Assembly: GCA_964653595.1 (NCBI GenBank)
Contig: CAZZHH010000043.1
Coordinates: forward strand, 1-26,263
Reading direction: 5' to 3'
Source of the DNA: JBAXTE01 sp964653595
GTDB lineage: Bacteria; Bacteroidota; Bacteroidia; Bacteroidales; WCHB1-69
Length of the DNA stretch: 26,263 nucleotides
Shown: in pieces, positions 14,034-23,154 of the stretch
How positions within the stretch are numbered: the stretch's first letter is position 1
Layout of the letters: each line of letters starts with the position of its first letter
Position numbers and translations under genes: made by a program
Notes under the pieces: model-generated
Seen by the model: the letters and a program-made list of their open reading frames with translations, nothing else
Database searches by the model: none
Told to the model about the DNA's origin: nothing

Positions 14034-16583
14034 TTATTTAGTTTTAAATGTCAATGTCTTTTTATCTTTATCGATGGTGTATTCACCAAACTCTTCCGAT
14101 AATTTTTTATCACCGAATAGGATTGCCGTTTTTTGACCTTTCACCACCACTACTTCAACGTTTTCAATAACTTCCTCTCCAATTTTTAAATCAGTAAGGT
14201 AGAGAATCGAATTGTCTACAATAGATCCATCTTCGTTAATCGCTTTTGCTTTTGCATCAAAATCGTTAACCGTAATTTTATATTCCTTTAAGAATGCCAA
14301 AGCTTCATCCATAGAAATAGAGATCTTATATGAACCAGGCTCTATCGCAAAGGTCATTTGTTTGTTGTTAACAATACAAGTAGATTTTACGGTATTACCT
14401 TCGATGATAACAGGAATTGTATTTAGGTTAGGAGCAGCAACAAAGGTAACCGTACCAGTTTTATTAAGTGAATCATTCTTATTAGTGGAAGGGACAAAGT
14501 CATCACGTAAAATTCTAAACTCAGTTCTTCGGTTTAAACTATGAGCAGCTTCTTGTTCGTCTTTTGAAGGCAAATCTGAAATATATTCAGGAGTTAGGGT
14601 AACCCCTTTTGGGAAAGTAAATGATTTTTCTTTATAGGTCGATCTAGTATCTTTAGTTAGTAAACGTGGCACTTTTTCACCATAACCTTTGGCAACCAAT
14701 CGAGCAGGGTCGATACCAAGAGAAATTAGGTATGAGACACAAGATTGTGCACGATATTGAGATAAAGTATCATTGGTCATAGGTATTTGTCTAACATCCG
14801 TGTGAGAGCGCAACTCAATGACGAATGTTGGATTGTCGACCATGATTTTATGTAAACCTTTCAATGAATCTTGGTATTGAGGTTTTAGATCCCATTTTGC
14901 TAGATCATACAAAATATCTGGCAGCAGAATTGGTTCTTTTGGAATAGGATTTAGCGTGAAATTATGTTTCAGATCTTTGTTTTCTTTCAATCCTACGGTT
15001 GTTTCTTTTCCTTTAGTGTTATCATTTTCGTAATATCCTCTTTTTACTACATTCATAGAGTAAGTTACGTCAATCATGATTTTAGATTTATCAAAATAGT
15101 AATATCCTTTTTTATCGGTATACGTAGTATAAGAGGTGTTATTAGATCCATTGATAACAACCATAGCACTATCGATAGGTTGAAGAGAGACGCTATCTTT
15201 GACAATACCTGAAAGTGTGAATATTAATGGACGTAGTTTAAATGTCCAGATATCAAATCCACCATCTGCTTTTCCTTCTTTACGGTTAGAAGCAAAATAT
15301 CCTTTCTCTACATATGGAGTATTAGATATTGGATCATTAGCTACCGTTTCATCAAAAAGGATAGATATATCGTCTGCTTCCGAATTGATTGGCACTTGTA
15401 AATTAACGGGTGTAGACCAGGTATCCCCCGTTAGGGTAGTTGAATAGATGTCAAATCCTCCAATTCCTGCAAATCCTTTAGATGAATAATAAAGGGTATT
15501 GTTATTACGAAGCGTAGGAAACATATCAGCAGTCCAAGTATTAACAGTAGGTCCAAGATTAACTGGTGCATCAAAAGGTTTTGATTTTTTGGATCTTTTA
15601 GCAACCCAGATATCATATCCACCTTCGCCACCACTCATATTCGAAGAGAAATACATAGTTAACTCATCGCTTGAAATAGCTGGATGAACGAAATCAAAGG
15701 TATCCTTACCAAGTTTAATCTCTTCAGCTGGGCCCCAACCTTTACCTTTTTTTTGAGCTTGATAAATTTTACAAAGAACGATTTTTTTATTTTCTTTGCC
15801 ACATCGGGTAAAATAGATGGTAGATCCTTTTGGATTAGCAACAGCTTCTCCTTCATTACCTAGTGAGTTCACAAATTCTTCATCATCGATAGGCATAGGT
15901 TCAGACCATTCTCCTGGCCATTCGTTGTTTTTGCTTTTAGGTTTATCGGAAACATAGATGTCGGAGAAAGATTGTCCAGTCCAAACATCGGTGCCTTTGC
16001 CACGACTTCCTTCTCGAGATGAGGAGAACATCAGTTGATTCCTTTTAGCAGGATTTCCCCAAGCAGGTGCCCAATCATTTTCTCTGGTATTTAATTTCTT
16101 AAAATTAGCAACTTCATGACGAGTTGGAGCTTTAACCCATGCAGCAGCTAATTCACAGGATTTAATTCGGATATCGATATTTGGATCATCTGCAACTCTC
16201 TCTTTATACTTTTTATAATAACTTTGTGCAGCTGGAAAATCTTTATAAAGCGATCGTTTAATATCTCCCAAATGCAATAGAAGCATTGGTTCATCTTTTT
16301 GATAGTTGATCTTTTCTAATTTTTTATAGGTATCTTCCGCCTTTTTCAAATTCCCTGTCAGACGATAGCATTCGCCAAGTCTGTACATTACAAAATTTTT
16401 CAAAACTTTATTCGTTTTGATTTTCGGATATGCCTTTTTGTATAAATCAGCAGCTACATTATACTGAAAAGTAGCAAATGCTTTATCTGCTTCTTGGGTA
16501 TAATTTTTCTTCTGAGCATAACTCAAATTGCTGATTAACAGAAAAATAAGTGACAAAACTCCAAATGTAAATATGCGCTTCAT
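14034..16583 (-). CDS. Exported TPR-PD40-OmpA protein (PorE-like) with a degenerate retropepsin-like C-terminal domain
   Basis: 849 residues, with a Sec signal peptide ending near SYAQ (residue 24). Domain order: TPR-like helices (28-128); PD40/WD40-like beta-propeller repeats (170-450; e.g. YFSSNMSGGEGGYDIW, YYSSKGFAGIGGFDIY, YFASNRKEGKADGGFDIW); a carboxypeptidase-regulatory-like beta domain (453-545); and an OmpA peptidoglycan-binding domain (552-695; SHTD, RAQSCVSYLISLGID, AKGYGE, NRRTEF). The first four domains match the T9SS protein PorE and its many Bacteroidota paralogs, which anchor outer-membrane assemblies to peptidoglycan. Residues 709-849 are extra: they align by eye with bacterial retropepsin-like domains, but the catalytic D-T/S-G reads E-P-G (748-750). 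The role of this tail is unknown. A terminator follows immediately. Whether this is PorE itself or a paralog is uncertain. Confidence 0.9.
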   Translation of the reverse strand: MKRIFTFGVLSLIFLLISNLSYAQKKNYTQEADKAFATFQYNVAADLYKKAYPKIKTNKVLKNFVMYRLGECYRLTGNLKKAEDTYKKLEKINYQKDEPMLLLHLGDIKRSLYKDFPAAQSYYKKYKERVADDPNIDIRIKSCELAAAWVKAPTRHEVANFKKLNTRENDWAPAWGNPAKRNQLMFSSSREGSRGKGTDVWTGQSFSDIYVSDKPKSKNNEWPGEWSEPMPIDDEEFVNSLGNEGEAVANPKGSTIYFTRCGKENKKIVLCKIYQAQKKGKGWGPAEEIKLGKDTFDFVHPAISSDELTMYFSSNMSGGEGGYDIWVAKRSKKSKPFDAPVNLGPTVNTWTADMFPTLRNNNTLYYSSKGFAGIGGFDIYSTTLTGDTWSTPVNLQVPINSEADDISILFDETVANDPISNTPYVEKGYFASNRKEGKADGGFDIWTFKLRPLIFTLSGIVKDSVSLQPIDSAMVVINGSNNTSYTTYTDKKGYYYFDKSKIMIDVTYSMNVVKRGYYENDNTKGKETTVGLKENKDLKHNFTLNPIPKEPILLPDILYDLAKWDLKPQYQDSLKGLHKIMVDNPTFVIELRSHTDVRQIPMTNDTLSQYRAQSCVSYLISLGIDPARLVAKGYGEKVPRLLTKDTRSTYKEKSFTFPKGVTLTPEYISDLPSKDEQEAAHSLNRRTEFRILRDDFVPSTNKNDSLNKTGTVTFVAAPNLNTIPVIIEGNTVKSTCIVNNKQMTFAIEPGSYKISISMDEALAFLKEYKITVNDFDAKAKAINEDGSIVDNSILYLTDLKIGEEVIENVEVVVVKGQKTAILFGDKKLSEEFGEYTIDKDKKTLTFKTK

Positions 16584-16743
16584 AATTTTTTAAGTTAGTT
16601 TATCCCAAATACGTTGCTAATTTAAAGTTTTTTTTTCAATTATCACATATTTTTTAAAATAATTCGTTTTTTTTGGGGTATAAAATTATATTTTTTTTAG
16701 TGTATCTTTATCCTTGAAGGTAAATATTCGACTACTATTACAA

Positions 16744-16780
16744 AATAAAAGGTCTCAATGTTCAATTGAGACCTTTTATT
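16744..16780 (-). terminator. Terminator of secDF
   Basis: Perfect 16-bp stem (16744-16759 with 16765-16780; core AAAAGGTCTCAAT) around a five-base loop, 24 bases after the secDF stop codon. It is T-rich on the minus-strand exit. Confidence 0.9.
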
Positions 16781-16804
16781 AAATATTAAAAAACGAGTTA
16801 AATA

Positions 16805-19800
16805 TTACTTGTTCTCATTTTTTTTCGAAGATAATTTAATGAAATCATAAGCTAAAGGTGCAGCATTGAAGATAGAAGAATAAGTTCCAACTAAAATACC
16901 GGTTAATAGTGCGAACACGAATCCTTGAATTACTTCCCCACCAAAGAAGAAGATTGCGAATAATACAACCAAGGTTGTTCCAGCTGTATTTAATGTTCTA
17001 CCTAAAGTACTATTCATCGCTGCATTCATGTTTTCTTGAAGGGAACGTTTGCCATGCAACAAATTATATTCCCTTACTCTATCAAAAATAATTACGGTAT
17101 CGTTAATAGAGTATCCAATAATTGTAAGGATAGCTGCAATAAACGCTTGATCTACTTCCATCGTAAAAGGCATAATGCCATAGAAAATGGAGTAGAAAGA
17201 GATAGTTATCAAAGCATCGTGAGCCAAAGAGACCATACCACCCAATCCATATTGCCATTTTTTGAATCGAACAGCAATGTACAAGAAGATAGCAAGTAAA
17301 GAGAAAAGAACAGCCCAAATAGAGTTAATAACGATATCTTTAGCGATAGTAGGTCCAACTTTTTGGGAGCTAAGTAGTCCAATTTCTTGATTTTTTACAC
17401 TAAAATCTTCGAAAACAATATTAGCTGGCAAATAGGATTTTAGACCATTAAATAATTTAGTCTCAATGATAGAATCTACTTGAGCATTATCTTCTTTGAT
17501 TCTGTATTTTGTAGTAATTTTTACCTGTTTAGCAGATCCAAAAGTTTTTACTTCTGGAGCTTCCCCAAACTCTTTAGTTAAGGTTTCACGGATATGATTT
17601 GTTGTAACATCTTTATCGAATCGTACTACATAACTTCTTCCTCCGGTAAAATCTACACCGTAATTAAGTCCTTTTGTTGCTAAAGAAACGATACCTCCAA
17701 TAATAATGATACTGGATAAGATATATAATTTTTTACGCATTCCAATAAAGTCAATTTTCGTATTTTGCAGAATATTGCGGGTATATTTATTATCAAATGA
17801 AATATGAACATCTTTTGTTAGCAAATATTCAAAAATCACTCTAGATATAAATATTGCAGTAAACAAAGAACTTAAAATACCAACAATTAGGGTAGTTGCG
17901 AAACCTTGAACTGGACCAGAACCAAAAACAAACAATACGATTGCGGTAAGTAAGGTAGTAACGTTACCATCTATAATTGCGGAATAGGCATTTTTGTAAC
18001 CATCGGAGATAGCAAGACGAACGCCTTTACCTGCACGAAGTTCCTCACGAATACGTTCGTAAATGATAACGTTTGCATCCACAGCCATACCAAGGGTAAG
18101 AACGATACCGGCAATACCAGGCATAGTTAAAACTGCTCCTAGGGAAGCTAAAACTCCAAAAATGAAGAAGATATTTGAAATCAATGCAATATTTGCAATC
18201 AAACCACTTTTATTATAGTACATCCACATGTAAAGGAGAACTAGTAAAAAGGCGATTAAGAAAGACCATAGACCAGAGTTAATAGATTCTACTCCGAGGG
18301 TAGGTCCAACAATCTCTTCTTGAACAATTCGAGCTGGTGCTGGCAATTTACCAGCTTTTAGAATATTTGCTAAATCCTTTGCCTCTTCAAGTGTAAAACG
18401 GCCAGTGATAGAAGATCTTCCATTTGGAATTTCGTTTTGAACAGTAGGATAAGAATAAACGTAGCCATCTAAAACAATTGCAACAGAACGGCCAATATTT
18501 TCGCCTGTAATTTTCTTCCATGTTTTGGCACCCAAAGCGTTCATGGTCATGGAAATCTCATTACCACCTTTGTCGCTATAATCTTGGCGAGCATCGCTAA
18601 TAGCGTCTCCACTCAATACATATCCTTTTTCGCCAACTGCTTTAAGAGCAATTAACTGAATAAAACCTTTATCGTCCATAGATTTATGCTCCCAAGCAAG
18701 GCGCAAATCACGAGGTAAAGTAGTCTTAACCATGTCGAGCATGTGGTTAATTTTAGAAGTATCTTTTACGGATGCATAACCGACTACGGGTCCTTTTGCA
18801 AGACCACCCGTTTGTTGATCAACACTTAATTTTAGATAATAGAAAAGAGGATTTTCTTTTTCTCTTTGAGCATCTGTAAGTGTTTTATTGTTAGCGCTAG
18901 TATCTTTATCGGCTGGTTCGGTCACTTTAGCAGTATCATTTTTGGTATCTTCAACCGCAGTCGAAGTAGAGTCGGCAACTAAAAGAGTGTCCGCAAGTAC
19001 AGACCCATTCAGGATGGCAGCTATTTTTTTGTCAGCTTCTTGTAGAGAAGGAAAAATTTCAGCAACCTCGTATGTTTTCCAAAATTCTAGATTAGCAGTA
19101 CCTTGAAGAAGTTTTCTCACACGTTCTGGTTCTTTGATACCAGGAAGTTCCACTAAAATTCTACCCGATTGACTTAATTTTTGGATATTTGGTTGAGCAA
19201 CTCCAAATCGGTCGATACGAGTTCTTAAAATTTGGAAAGTACGATCCACTGCTCCGTCCGTTTCATCTTTTAAAACTTTAAGTACTTCTTCGTTAGTAGA
19301 ATTTGTTTTGATTCGTTCTGGCAAATTAAAAGCGAAAAATGAAGCCAATCTTCCATTAGGAGCAACTTCTTTAAAAGCATCGCCAAATAGAGTAATAAAA
19401 TTTGTTTGCGTTGTTTTTTGTTTTTCAATTGCTTTGGCATGCGCTTGTATAAATAAAGGATCGGAAGCATTTTTGCCAGCAAGAGAAATTAAAATATCTG
19501 GAATGGATATCTCTAACGTAACATTCATCCCTCCTTTTAAGTCGAGACCTAAGTTAATTTCACGAGCTTTACAATCGCGATAGGAGTAATCTCTCAATGA
19601 GAATCCTTTGAATCCTACACGATAGATAATCTCACTTTGCATAGAATCAAGGAAATAGTTTTCTCGAATTTTTGCTAATGAATCAATAAATTTTCTTTCT
19701 TTTACCACATCGCCATTGGCAAGTTTTTTTGCTTCAGCAGTAACTTGCTCGTTGATTGAATATTCTTTGGCGTTTTTTTCTACTTGTCTAGTGCAAAGTG

Positions 19801-19873
19801 TAAATGACAAAGAGTAGGCGCATACGAGGGCAAACGCAATACCGAAGAATCTGATAGTTCCCTTATTCTGCAT
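16805..19873 (-). CDS. secDF: Protein translocase subunits SecD and SecF fused (SecDF)
   Basis: 1022 residues; the ion-gradient-driven Sec partner that helps pull exported proteins across the inner membrane. SecD half: N-terminal membrane helix (about 8-28), the LGLDLKGGM motif (108-116), a large periplasmic domain, and then six helices with the conserved GMAVDANVIIYERIREEL, whose Asp599 is the expected ion-path residue. SecF half: begins about residue 715, with YGVDFTGG and GYSINDTVIIFDRVRE. Fusion into one chain is usual in Bacteroidota. Residues about 295-340 form a low-complexity Asp/Thr/Lys-rich insert in the periplasmic domain that is likely disordered. Monocistronic, with a promoter 70-101 bases upstream and a strong terminator. 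Confidence 0.97.
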   Translation of the reverse strand: MQNKGTIRFFGIAFALVCAYSLSFTLCTRQVEKNAKEYSINEQVTAEAKKLANGDVVKERKFIDSLAKIRENYFLDSMQSEIIYRVGFKGFSLRDYSYRDCKAREINLGLDLKGGMNVTLEISIPDILISLAGKNASDPLFIQAHAKAIEKQKTTQTNFITLFGDAFKEVAPNGRLASFFAFNLPERIKTNSTNEEVLKVLKDETDGAVDRTFQILRTRIDRFGVAQPNIQKLSQSGRILVELPGIKEPERVRKLLQGTANLEFWKTYEVAEIFPSLQEADKKIAAILNGSVLADTLLVADSTSTAVEDTKNDTAKVTEPADKDTSANNKTLTDAQREKENPLFYYLKLSVDQQTGGLAKGPVVGYASVKDTSKINHMLDMVKTTLPRDLRLAWEHKSMDDKGFIQLIALKAVGEKGYVLSGDAISDARQDYSDKGGNEISMTMNALGAKTWKKITGENIGRSVAIVLDGYVYSYPTVQNEIPNGRSSITGRFTLEEAKDLANILKAGKLPAPARIVQEEIVGPTLGVESINSGLWSFLIAFLLVLLYMWMYYNKSGLIANIALISNIFFIFGVLASLGAVLTMPGIAGIVLTLGMAVDANVIIYERIREELRAGKGVRLAISDGYKNAYSAIIDGNVTTLLTAIVLFVFGSGPVQGFATTLIVGILSSLFTAIFISRVIFEYLLTKDVHISFDNKYTRNILQNTKIDFIGMRKKLYILSSIIIIGGIVSLATKGLNYGVDFTGGRSYVVRFDKDVTTNHIRETLTKEFGEAPEVKTFGSAKQVKITTKYRIKEDNAQVDSIIETKLFNGLKSYLPANIVFEDFSVKNQEIGLLSSQKVGPTIAKDIVINSIWAVLFSLLAIFLYIAVRFKKWQYGLGGMVSLAHDALITISFYSIFYGIMPFTMEVDQAFIAAILTIIGYSINDTVIIFDRVREYNLLHGKRSLQENMNAAMNSTLGRTLNTAGTTLVVLFAIFFFGGEVIQGFVFALLTGILVGTYSSIFNAAPLAYDFIKLSSKKNENK

Positions 19874-19942
19874 GTTATTAACCTTTTATTTTTTAATTGT
19901 TTATATAATTTATTTTAACTCTATTCTATTTCAATTAGCCTG

Positions 19943-19974
19943 CAAATTTATAAATAACTATCCAAAAAACACAA
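19943..19974 (-). promoter_or_regulatory. Promoter of secDF
   Basis: Minus strand: TTG at 19974-19972, a 21-base spacer, then TAAATTTG at 19950-19943. It lies about 70 bases before the secDF ATG, so the leader is roughly 60-65 bases. Confidence 0.6.
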
Positions 19975-20013
19975 TTTTTTGAATAAAAAAAAGAGAATGA
20001 CAATTGATTAGCT

Positions 20014-20051
20014 CTAAAAAAGCTTATTACAAAATCCGGAATAACAAGCTT
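20014..20051 (-). terminator. Terminator of the kdsD-lptB operon
   Basis: Stem AAGCTTGTTA/TAATAAGCTT with one mismatch (20020-20029 with 20042-20051, plus coordinates) and a 12-base loop, followed by six Ts on the minus strand. It lies about 125 bases past the lptB stop, so the 3' untranslated part would be long. Confidence 0.6.
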
Positions 20052-20174
20052 AACTACTGATATACAATACCGTAGGTATTATTAATGAAATACTAAATGA
20101 TCAGAATATTTTTTTCAACAATCGTTCATATCTTTTAATAATTAAAAATCTAGTTGTGTTTATTAAAGATACGA

Positions 20175-20906
20175 TTATGGTTTTCTTAGTTCAAACTTTG
20201 ATCCAAGGTACACTTTTCTAACATATTCGTCATTTGCCAATTCATGTGCATTTCCTTGTCGTAGGACACTCCCTTCAAAGAGTAAGTATGCTCTATCGGT
20301 AATGGAGAGTGTTTCTTGCACATTATGATCGGTGATTAATATCCCAATATTTTTGTCTTTTAATTTATAAATAATCGATTGAATATCTTCAACAGCGATG
20401 GGGTCAACACCAGCAAAAGGCTCATCGAGTAAAATAAATTTAGGGTTAACAGCTAGGCATCGGGCAATTTCTGTTCTTCTACGTTCACCGCCAGAGAGTT
20501 GAATCCCTTTACTTTTTCGAATTTTATGGAGGCTAAACTCCGCAATCAACTCTTCTAGTTTCTCGTGTTGTTGTATCTTAGATAAATTAGTGAATTCCAA
20601 TACAGATTTGATGTTATCTTCCACACTTAGTTGTCTAAATACAGAAGCTTCCTGCGCCAAATAACCAATTCCCATTTGAGAACGTTTATACATAGGGAGT
20701 GCAGTAATATCGTTATCATCGAGCATTACTCTGCCGGACAAAGGCTTAATAAGACCTACTATCATGTAGAAAGAGGTTGTTTTGCCTGCTCCGTTGGGTC
20801 CTAATAGTCCAACAATTTCGCCCTGGTTAACACTCACAGAGACGTCATTAACAACTACTCTTTTTTTATATTGCTTAATAAGGTTTTCGGTAAACAAAAC
20901 TGACAT
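20175..20906 (-). CDS. lptB: LPS export ABC transporter ATP-binding protein LptB
   Basis: 243 residues; the ATPase of the LptB2FG complex that extracts lipopolysaccharide from the inner membrane. Walker A GPNGAGKT (36-43), Q-loop Gln85, the LptB-typical signature LSGGERRRTEIARCLA (from 137), Walker B FILLDEP (157-163) and switch His194 in TDHNVQE are all present. The GLIKPLSGRVMLDDNDIT and GIGYLAQEASVFRQLSVEDN stretches separate LptB from other ABC ATPases. It is the third gene of a unit with kdsD and the carboxymuconolactone decarboxylase-family gene; the gap upstream is 19 bases. Kdo supply and LPS transport are thus encoded together. Confidence 0.95.
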   Translation of the reverse strand: MSVLFTENLIKQYKKRVVVNDVSVSVNQGEIVGLLGPNGAGKTTSFYMIVGLIKPLSGRVMLDDNDITALPMYKRSQMGIGYLAQEASVFRQLSVEDNIKSVLEFTNLSKIQQHEKLEELIAEFSLHKIRKSKGIQLSGGERRRTEIARCLAVNPKFILLDEPFAGVDPIAVEDIQSIIYKLKDKNIGILITDHNVQETLSITDRAYLLFEGSVLRQGNAHELANDEYVRKVYLGSKFELRKP

Positions 20907-20925
20907 ACCAATATATTGTATTAAA

Positions 20926-21270
20926 TTATTTTAAGTTTAAAGCTTCCCAAAATTCAAGTGCGCGACGTGTATGAGGAATTACGATGGTGCCACCAACTAA
21001 GTTAGCAATAGCAAAAATTTCGAACAGTTCTTCTGTATTTACGCCAAGTTGATGGCATTTTTCGAGATGATATTTAACACAGTCATCGCATCGTAAAACC
21101 ATCGATGAAACGAGTCCCAACATCTCTTTTGTTTTAGAATTGAGGGCACCCTCGGCATAAGCATTTGCGTCGAGGTTGTAAATCCGTTTAATCACTAAAT
21201 TGTTACCGGCCAAAATTTTGTCATTCATTTTGGAACGATATTCCTCAAAATCAGAAATTAATGTTTTCAT
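20926..21270 (-). CDS. Carboxymuconolactone decarboxylase / AhpD-like family protein
   Basis: 114 residues, an all-helical CMD-fold protein. The AhpD-type redox motif is visible as C61-D-D-C64-x3-H68 (in the LRCDDCVKYHLE context), preceded by KTKEMLGLVSSMVL and followed by the GVNTEELFEIFAIANLVGG helix. Members with C-x2-C-x3-H are often thiol peroxidase-like or alkylhydroperoxidase-like; the substrate here is not known. It lies between kdsD (9-base gap) and lptB (19-base gap), so it is co-transcribed with LPS genes. No LPS role for this family is known to me. Confidence 0.9.
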   Translation of the reverse strand: MKTLISDFEEYRSKMNDKILAGNNLVIKRIYNLDANAYAEGALNSKTKEMLGLVSSMVLRCDDCVKYHLEKCHQLGVNTEELFEIFAIANLVGGTIVIPHTRRALEFWEALNLK

Positions 21271-21279
21271 ACTATTATT

Positions 21280-22248
21280 TTAAATGATACCCTCTTTTAA
21301 AATATCGTGTAGATGAATTACGCCCACATACATTTTGTCTCTAACAACCAACAAGCTAGTGATATTAAATTGTCTCATCATTTGAAGAGCATTTACAGCT
21401 TTTTCTGTCTCTTGAATTAGCTTTGGAGAGGGGTTCATAATTTCGGATGCAGTGAGATGGCTTACTGATTCTTCTCGTTGCAACATTCTTCTCAAGTCGC
21501 CATCCGTGACAACGCCAGCAATGGATTTATCCTCGTTTAAGACAGCAGTAATTCCAAGTCTTTTAGAGCTTATTTCGATAATTACTTTTCTTATGGTTTC
21601 GTTGGCAGAAACAATTGGAACTTCATTATTTTTTGACAAATCGCCAACGGTAAGATACAACATCTTCCCTAGCGCTCCACCGGGATGATATCTAGCGAAG
21701 TCGGACGAGGTAAACCCTCTCATTTCGAGCAATGCTACGGCAAGTGCGTCGCCCATCACCAATTGTGCAGTAGTGCTAGAAGTTGGAGCTAAATTATTAG
21801 GGCAAGCTTCACTAGCCACGGTAGTGTTAAGAATCAAATCAACTTCGTTAGCAAGAAAAGAGGCAACATTTCCAACAATGGCGATGGTTTTATTTCCCAT
21901 CATTTTAATGAGAGGCATTAAAACTTTTATCTCTGGAGTATTTCCACTTTTAGAGATGCAAACCACAACATCGTCGGGCTGGATACTACCCAAATCGCCA
22001 TGTATAGCATCGGCAGCATGCATAAAAATGGAGGGAGTGCCAGTAGAATTAAAAGTGGCAACAATTTTGGAGGCGATATTGGCACTTTTCCCAATTCCTG
22101 TGATAACAACACGACCTTTTGTATTCAAAATTAAATCCACAGCCTTTGTGAAATGATCATTTAATAGTGGAATTAATGCAGAAATAGCTTCAGACTCTTG
22201 AAGCATTGTTTTTTTAGCAATATTTAAAATAGTTTCTTCTCTGCTCAT
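21280..22248 (-). CDS. kdsD: Arabinose-5-phosphate isomerase (KpsF/GutQ family)
   Basis: 322 residues; interconverts ribulose-5-phosphate and arabinose-5-phosphate, the first step towards Kdo of lipopolysaccharide. An N-terminal SIS sugar-isomerase domain (about 30-170) shows VVITGIGKSANIASKIVATFNSTGTPS, HAADAIHGDLG and VVCISKSGNTPEI (given as separate motifs). The two C-terminal CBS domains (about 205-322) show ITAVLNEDKSIAGVVTDGDLRR and SLLVVRDKMYVGVIHLHD. Length and order are normal. It is the first gene of the unit that continues into lptB, with a TACCTTTG -7 box 24 bases upstream. Confidence 0.94.
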   Translation of the reverse strand: MSREETILNIAKKTMLQESEAISALIPLLNDHFTKAVDLILNTKGRVVITGIGKSANIASKIVATFNSTGTPSIFMHAADAIHGDLGSIQPDDVVVCISKSGNTPEIKVLMPLIKMMGNKTIAIVGNVASFLANEVDLILNTTVASEACPNNLAPTSSTTAQLVMGDALAVALLEMRGFTSSDFARYHPGGALGKMLYLTVGDLSKNNEVPIVSANETIRKVIIEISSKRLGITAVLNEDKSIAGVVTDGDLRRMLQREESVSHLTASEIMNPSPKLIQETEKAVNALQMMRQFNITSLLVVRDKMYVGVIHLHDILKEGII

Positions 22249-22272
22249 TCGGTAACGTATTGTTTTTTTTTA

Positions 22273-22280
22273 CAAAGGTA
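22273..22280 (-). promoter_or_regulatory. -7 box of the kdsD operon promoter (TACCTTTG)
   Basis: Exact TAnnTTTG match on the minus strand, 24 bases before the kdsD ATG. No TTG is found at a 19-21-base distance upstream, so only the -7 element is supported. Confidence 0.55.
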
Positions 22281-22389
22281 TTAATTTAACTCAAATAGAA
22301 AATAAAAAAATATGGACAATACATAAAAGTAATTATCGAAAATAAATCACAAGATAATTGAGATATTGGCAATAAGATATGCAACAAAA

Positions 22390-23154
22390 TCAAATTGAAT
22401 AAGCTTCGCAAACTCCCTCCACCATTTGATAGGCCATATCAATTTCCTTCGATTTTTCGGTAATGGATTGATAAATATCCTGAAGAATATTTGCTTTAAA
22501 CAAGATTAGATGAGAGACTGCAAAATTCAGATCAAACACCCAACCCAAATTTGCTAATTTAAAATCATTTAAAGTCTCCATCATAGAAAAATCGACAGAT
22601 TTTGCAGATAACAAATCCTGAACGATGAGTGGATTATAAGAATCTATATCTGGCAAATCTAAAAAAACGGCAGCATTATACACATTAGATTTATACGAAT
22701 TTGCCAAAGTTTTTAGAATATCAATTTTATCGGCATCTCGAATAATATTACATACTAAAGCAGTAACATGATCGAGAGAATCCTCGATTTTAAATTTGTT
22801 ATGGTTATTCACCACATTGTATATCATCCTTTTCTCATCTTGATTTAGGCTATCGAAATTTGGAAAATCACTCATTATTTTCACCCCTAATTCGGCATGA
22901 TTTGCTGATATGGAGTCGTTAAAAGTATGGTATTTTTGAAACTGTGTAAATCTACCGATATCGTGGTAGAGGGCTGCAATTTCGATTATTTGGGAAGTCT
23001 CATTAGAGGGAGCTACAAATTCGGAAATTTGCTTAGCCAACAGGGATACATTTTTGGAATGATTGTATTTTAAAACGAGTTCAGGTGAATTTTGAAACTG
23101 CTGAGCATATAAGTGATAATCCTCTATAATTTTGTCAAATAACCAATTTTCCAT
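22390..23154 (-). CDS. HD-domain phosphohydrolase-like protein
   Basis: 254 residues with the HD metal-binding signature: H32 (in NHSKNVSLLAK), H64-D65 (in ALYHDIGRF), H76 and H86 (in KYHTFND and SANHAELG), and D140-x2-D143 (in IRDADKIDIL). HD proteins hydrolyse phosphate esters of nucleotides or nucleic acids; the substrate of this one cannot be read from sequence. The remaining C-terminal half is helical, with no second domain recognised. It is a single gene with its own -7 box (TACTTTTG, 23191-23184), divergent from the CAP/OmpA-like gene. Confidence 0.88.
   Translation of the reverse strand: MENWLFDKIIEDYHLYAQQFQNSPELVLKYNHSKNVSLLAKQISEFVAPSNETSQIIEIAALYHDIGRFTQFQKYHTFNDSISANHAELGVKIMSDFPNFDSLNQDEKRMIYNVVNNHNKFKIEDSLDHVTALVCNIIRDADKIDILKTLANSYKSNVYNAAVFLDLPDIDSYNPLIVQDLLSAKSVDFSMMETLNDFKLANLGWVFDLNFAVSHLILFKANILQDIYQSITEKSKEIDMAYQMVEGVCEAYSI

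Larger units (their letters stand above)
19874..20174. other. Gene-free region between lptB and secDF
   Basis: 301 bases without an ORF. It contains the terminator of the kdsD-lptB unit (20014-20051) and the promoter of secDF (19943-19974), both on the minus strand. A further small hairpin AATACC-GTA-GGTATT lies at 20066-20080 without a T tract. Nothing else is seen. Confidence 0.6.

Noticed and set aside
14212..15687. Several plus-strand ORFs inside the OmpA/PD40 gene
   Set aside because: They lie antisense to a well-supported long gene, with low-complexity translations and no motif.
20066..20080. Small hairpin AATACC-GTA-GGTATT as a terminator
   Set aside because: Six base pairs with a three-base loop and no T run on either strand.
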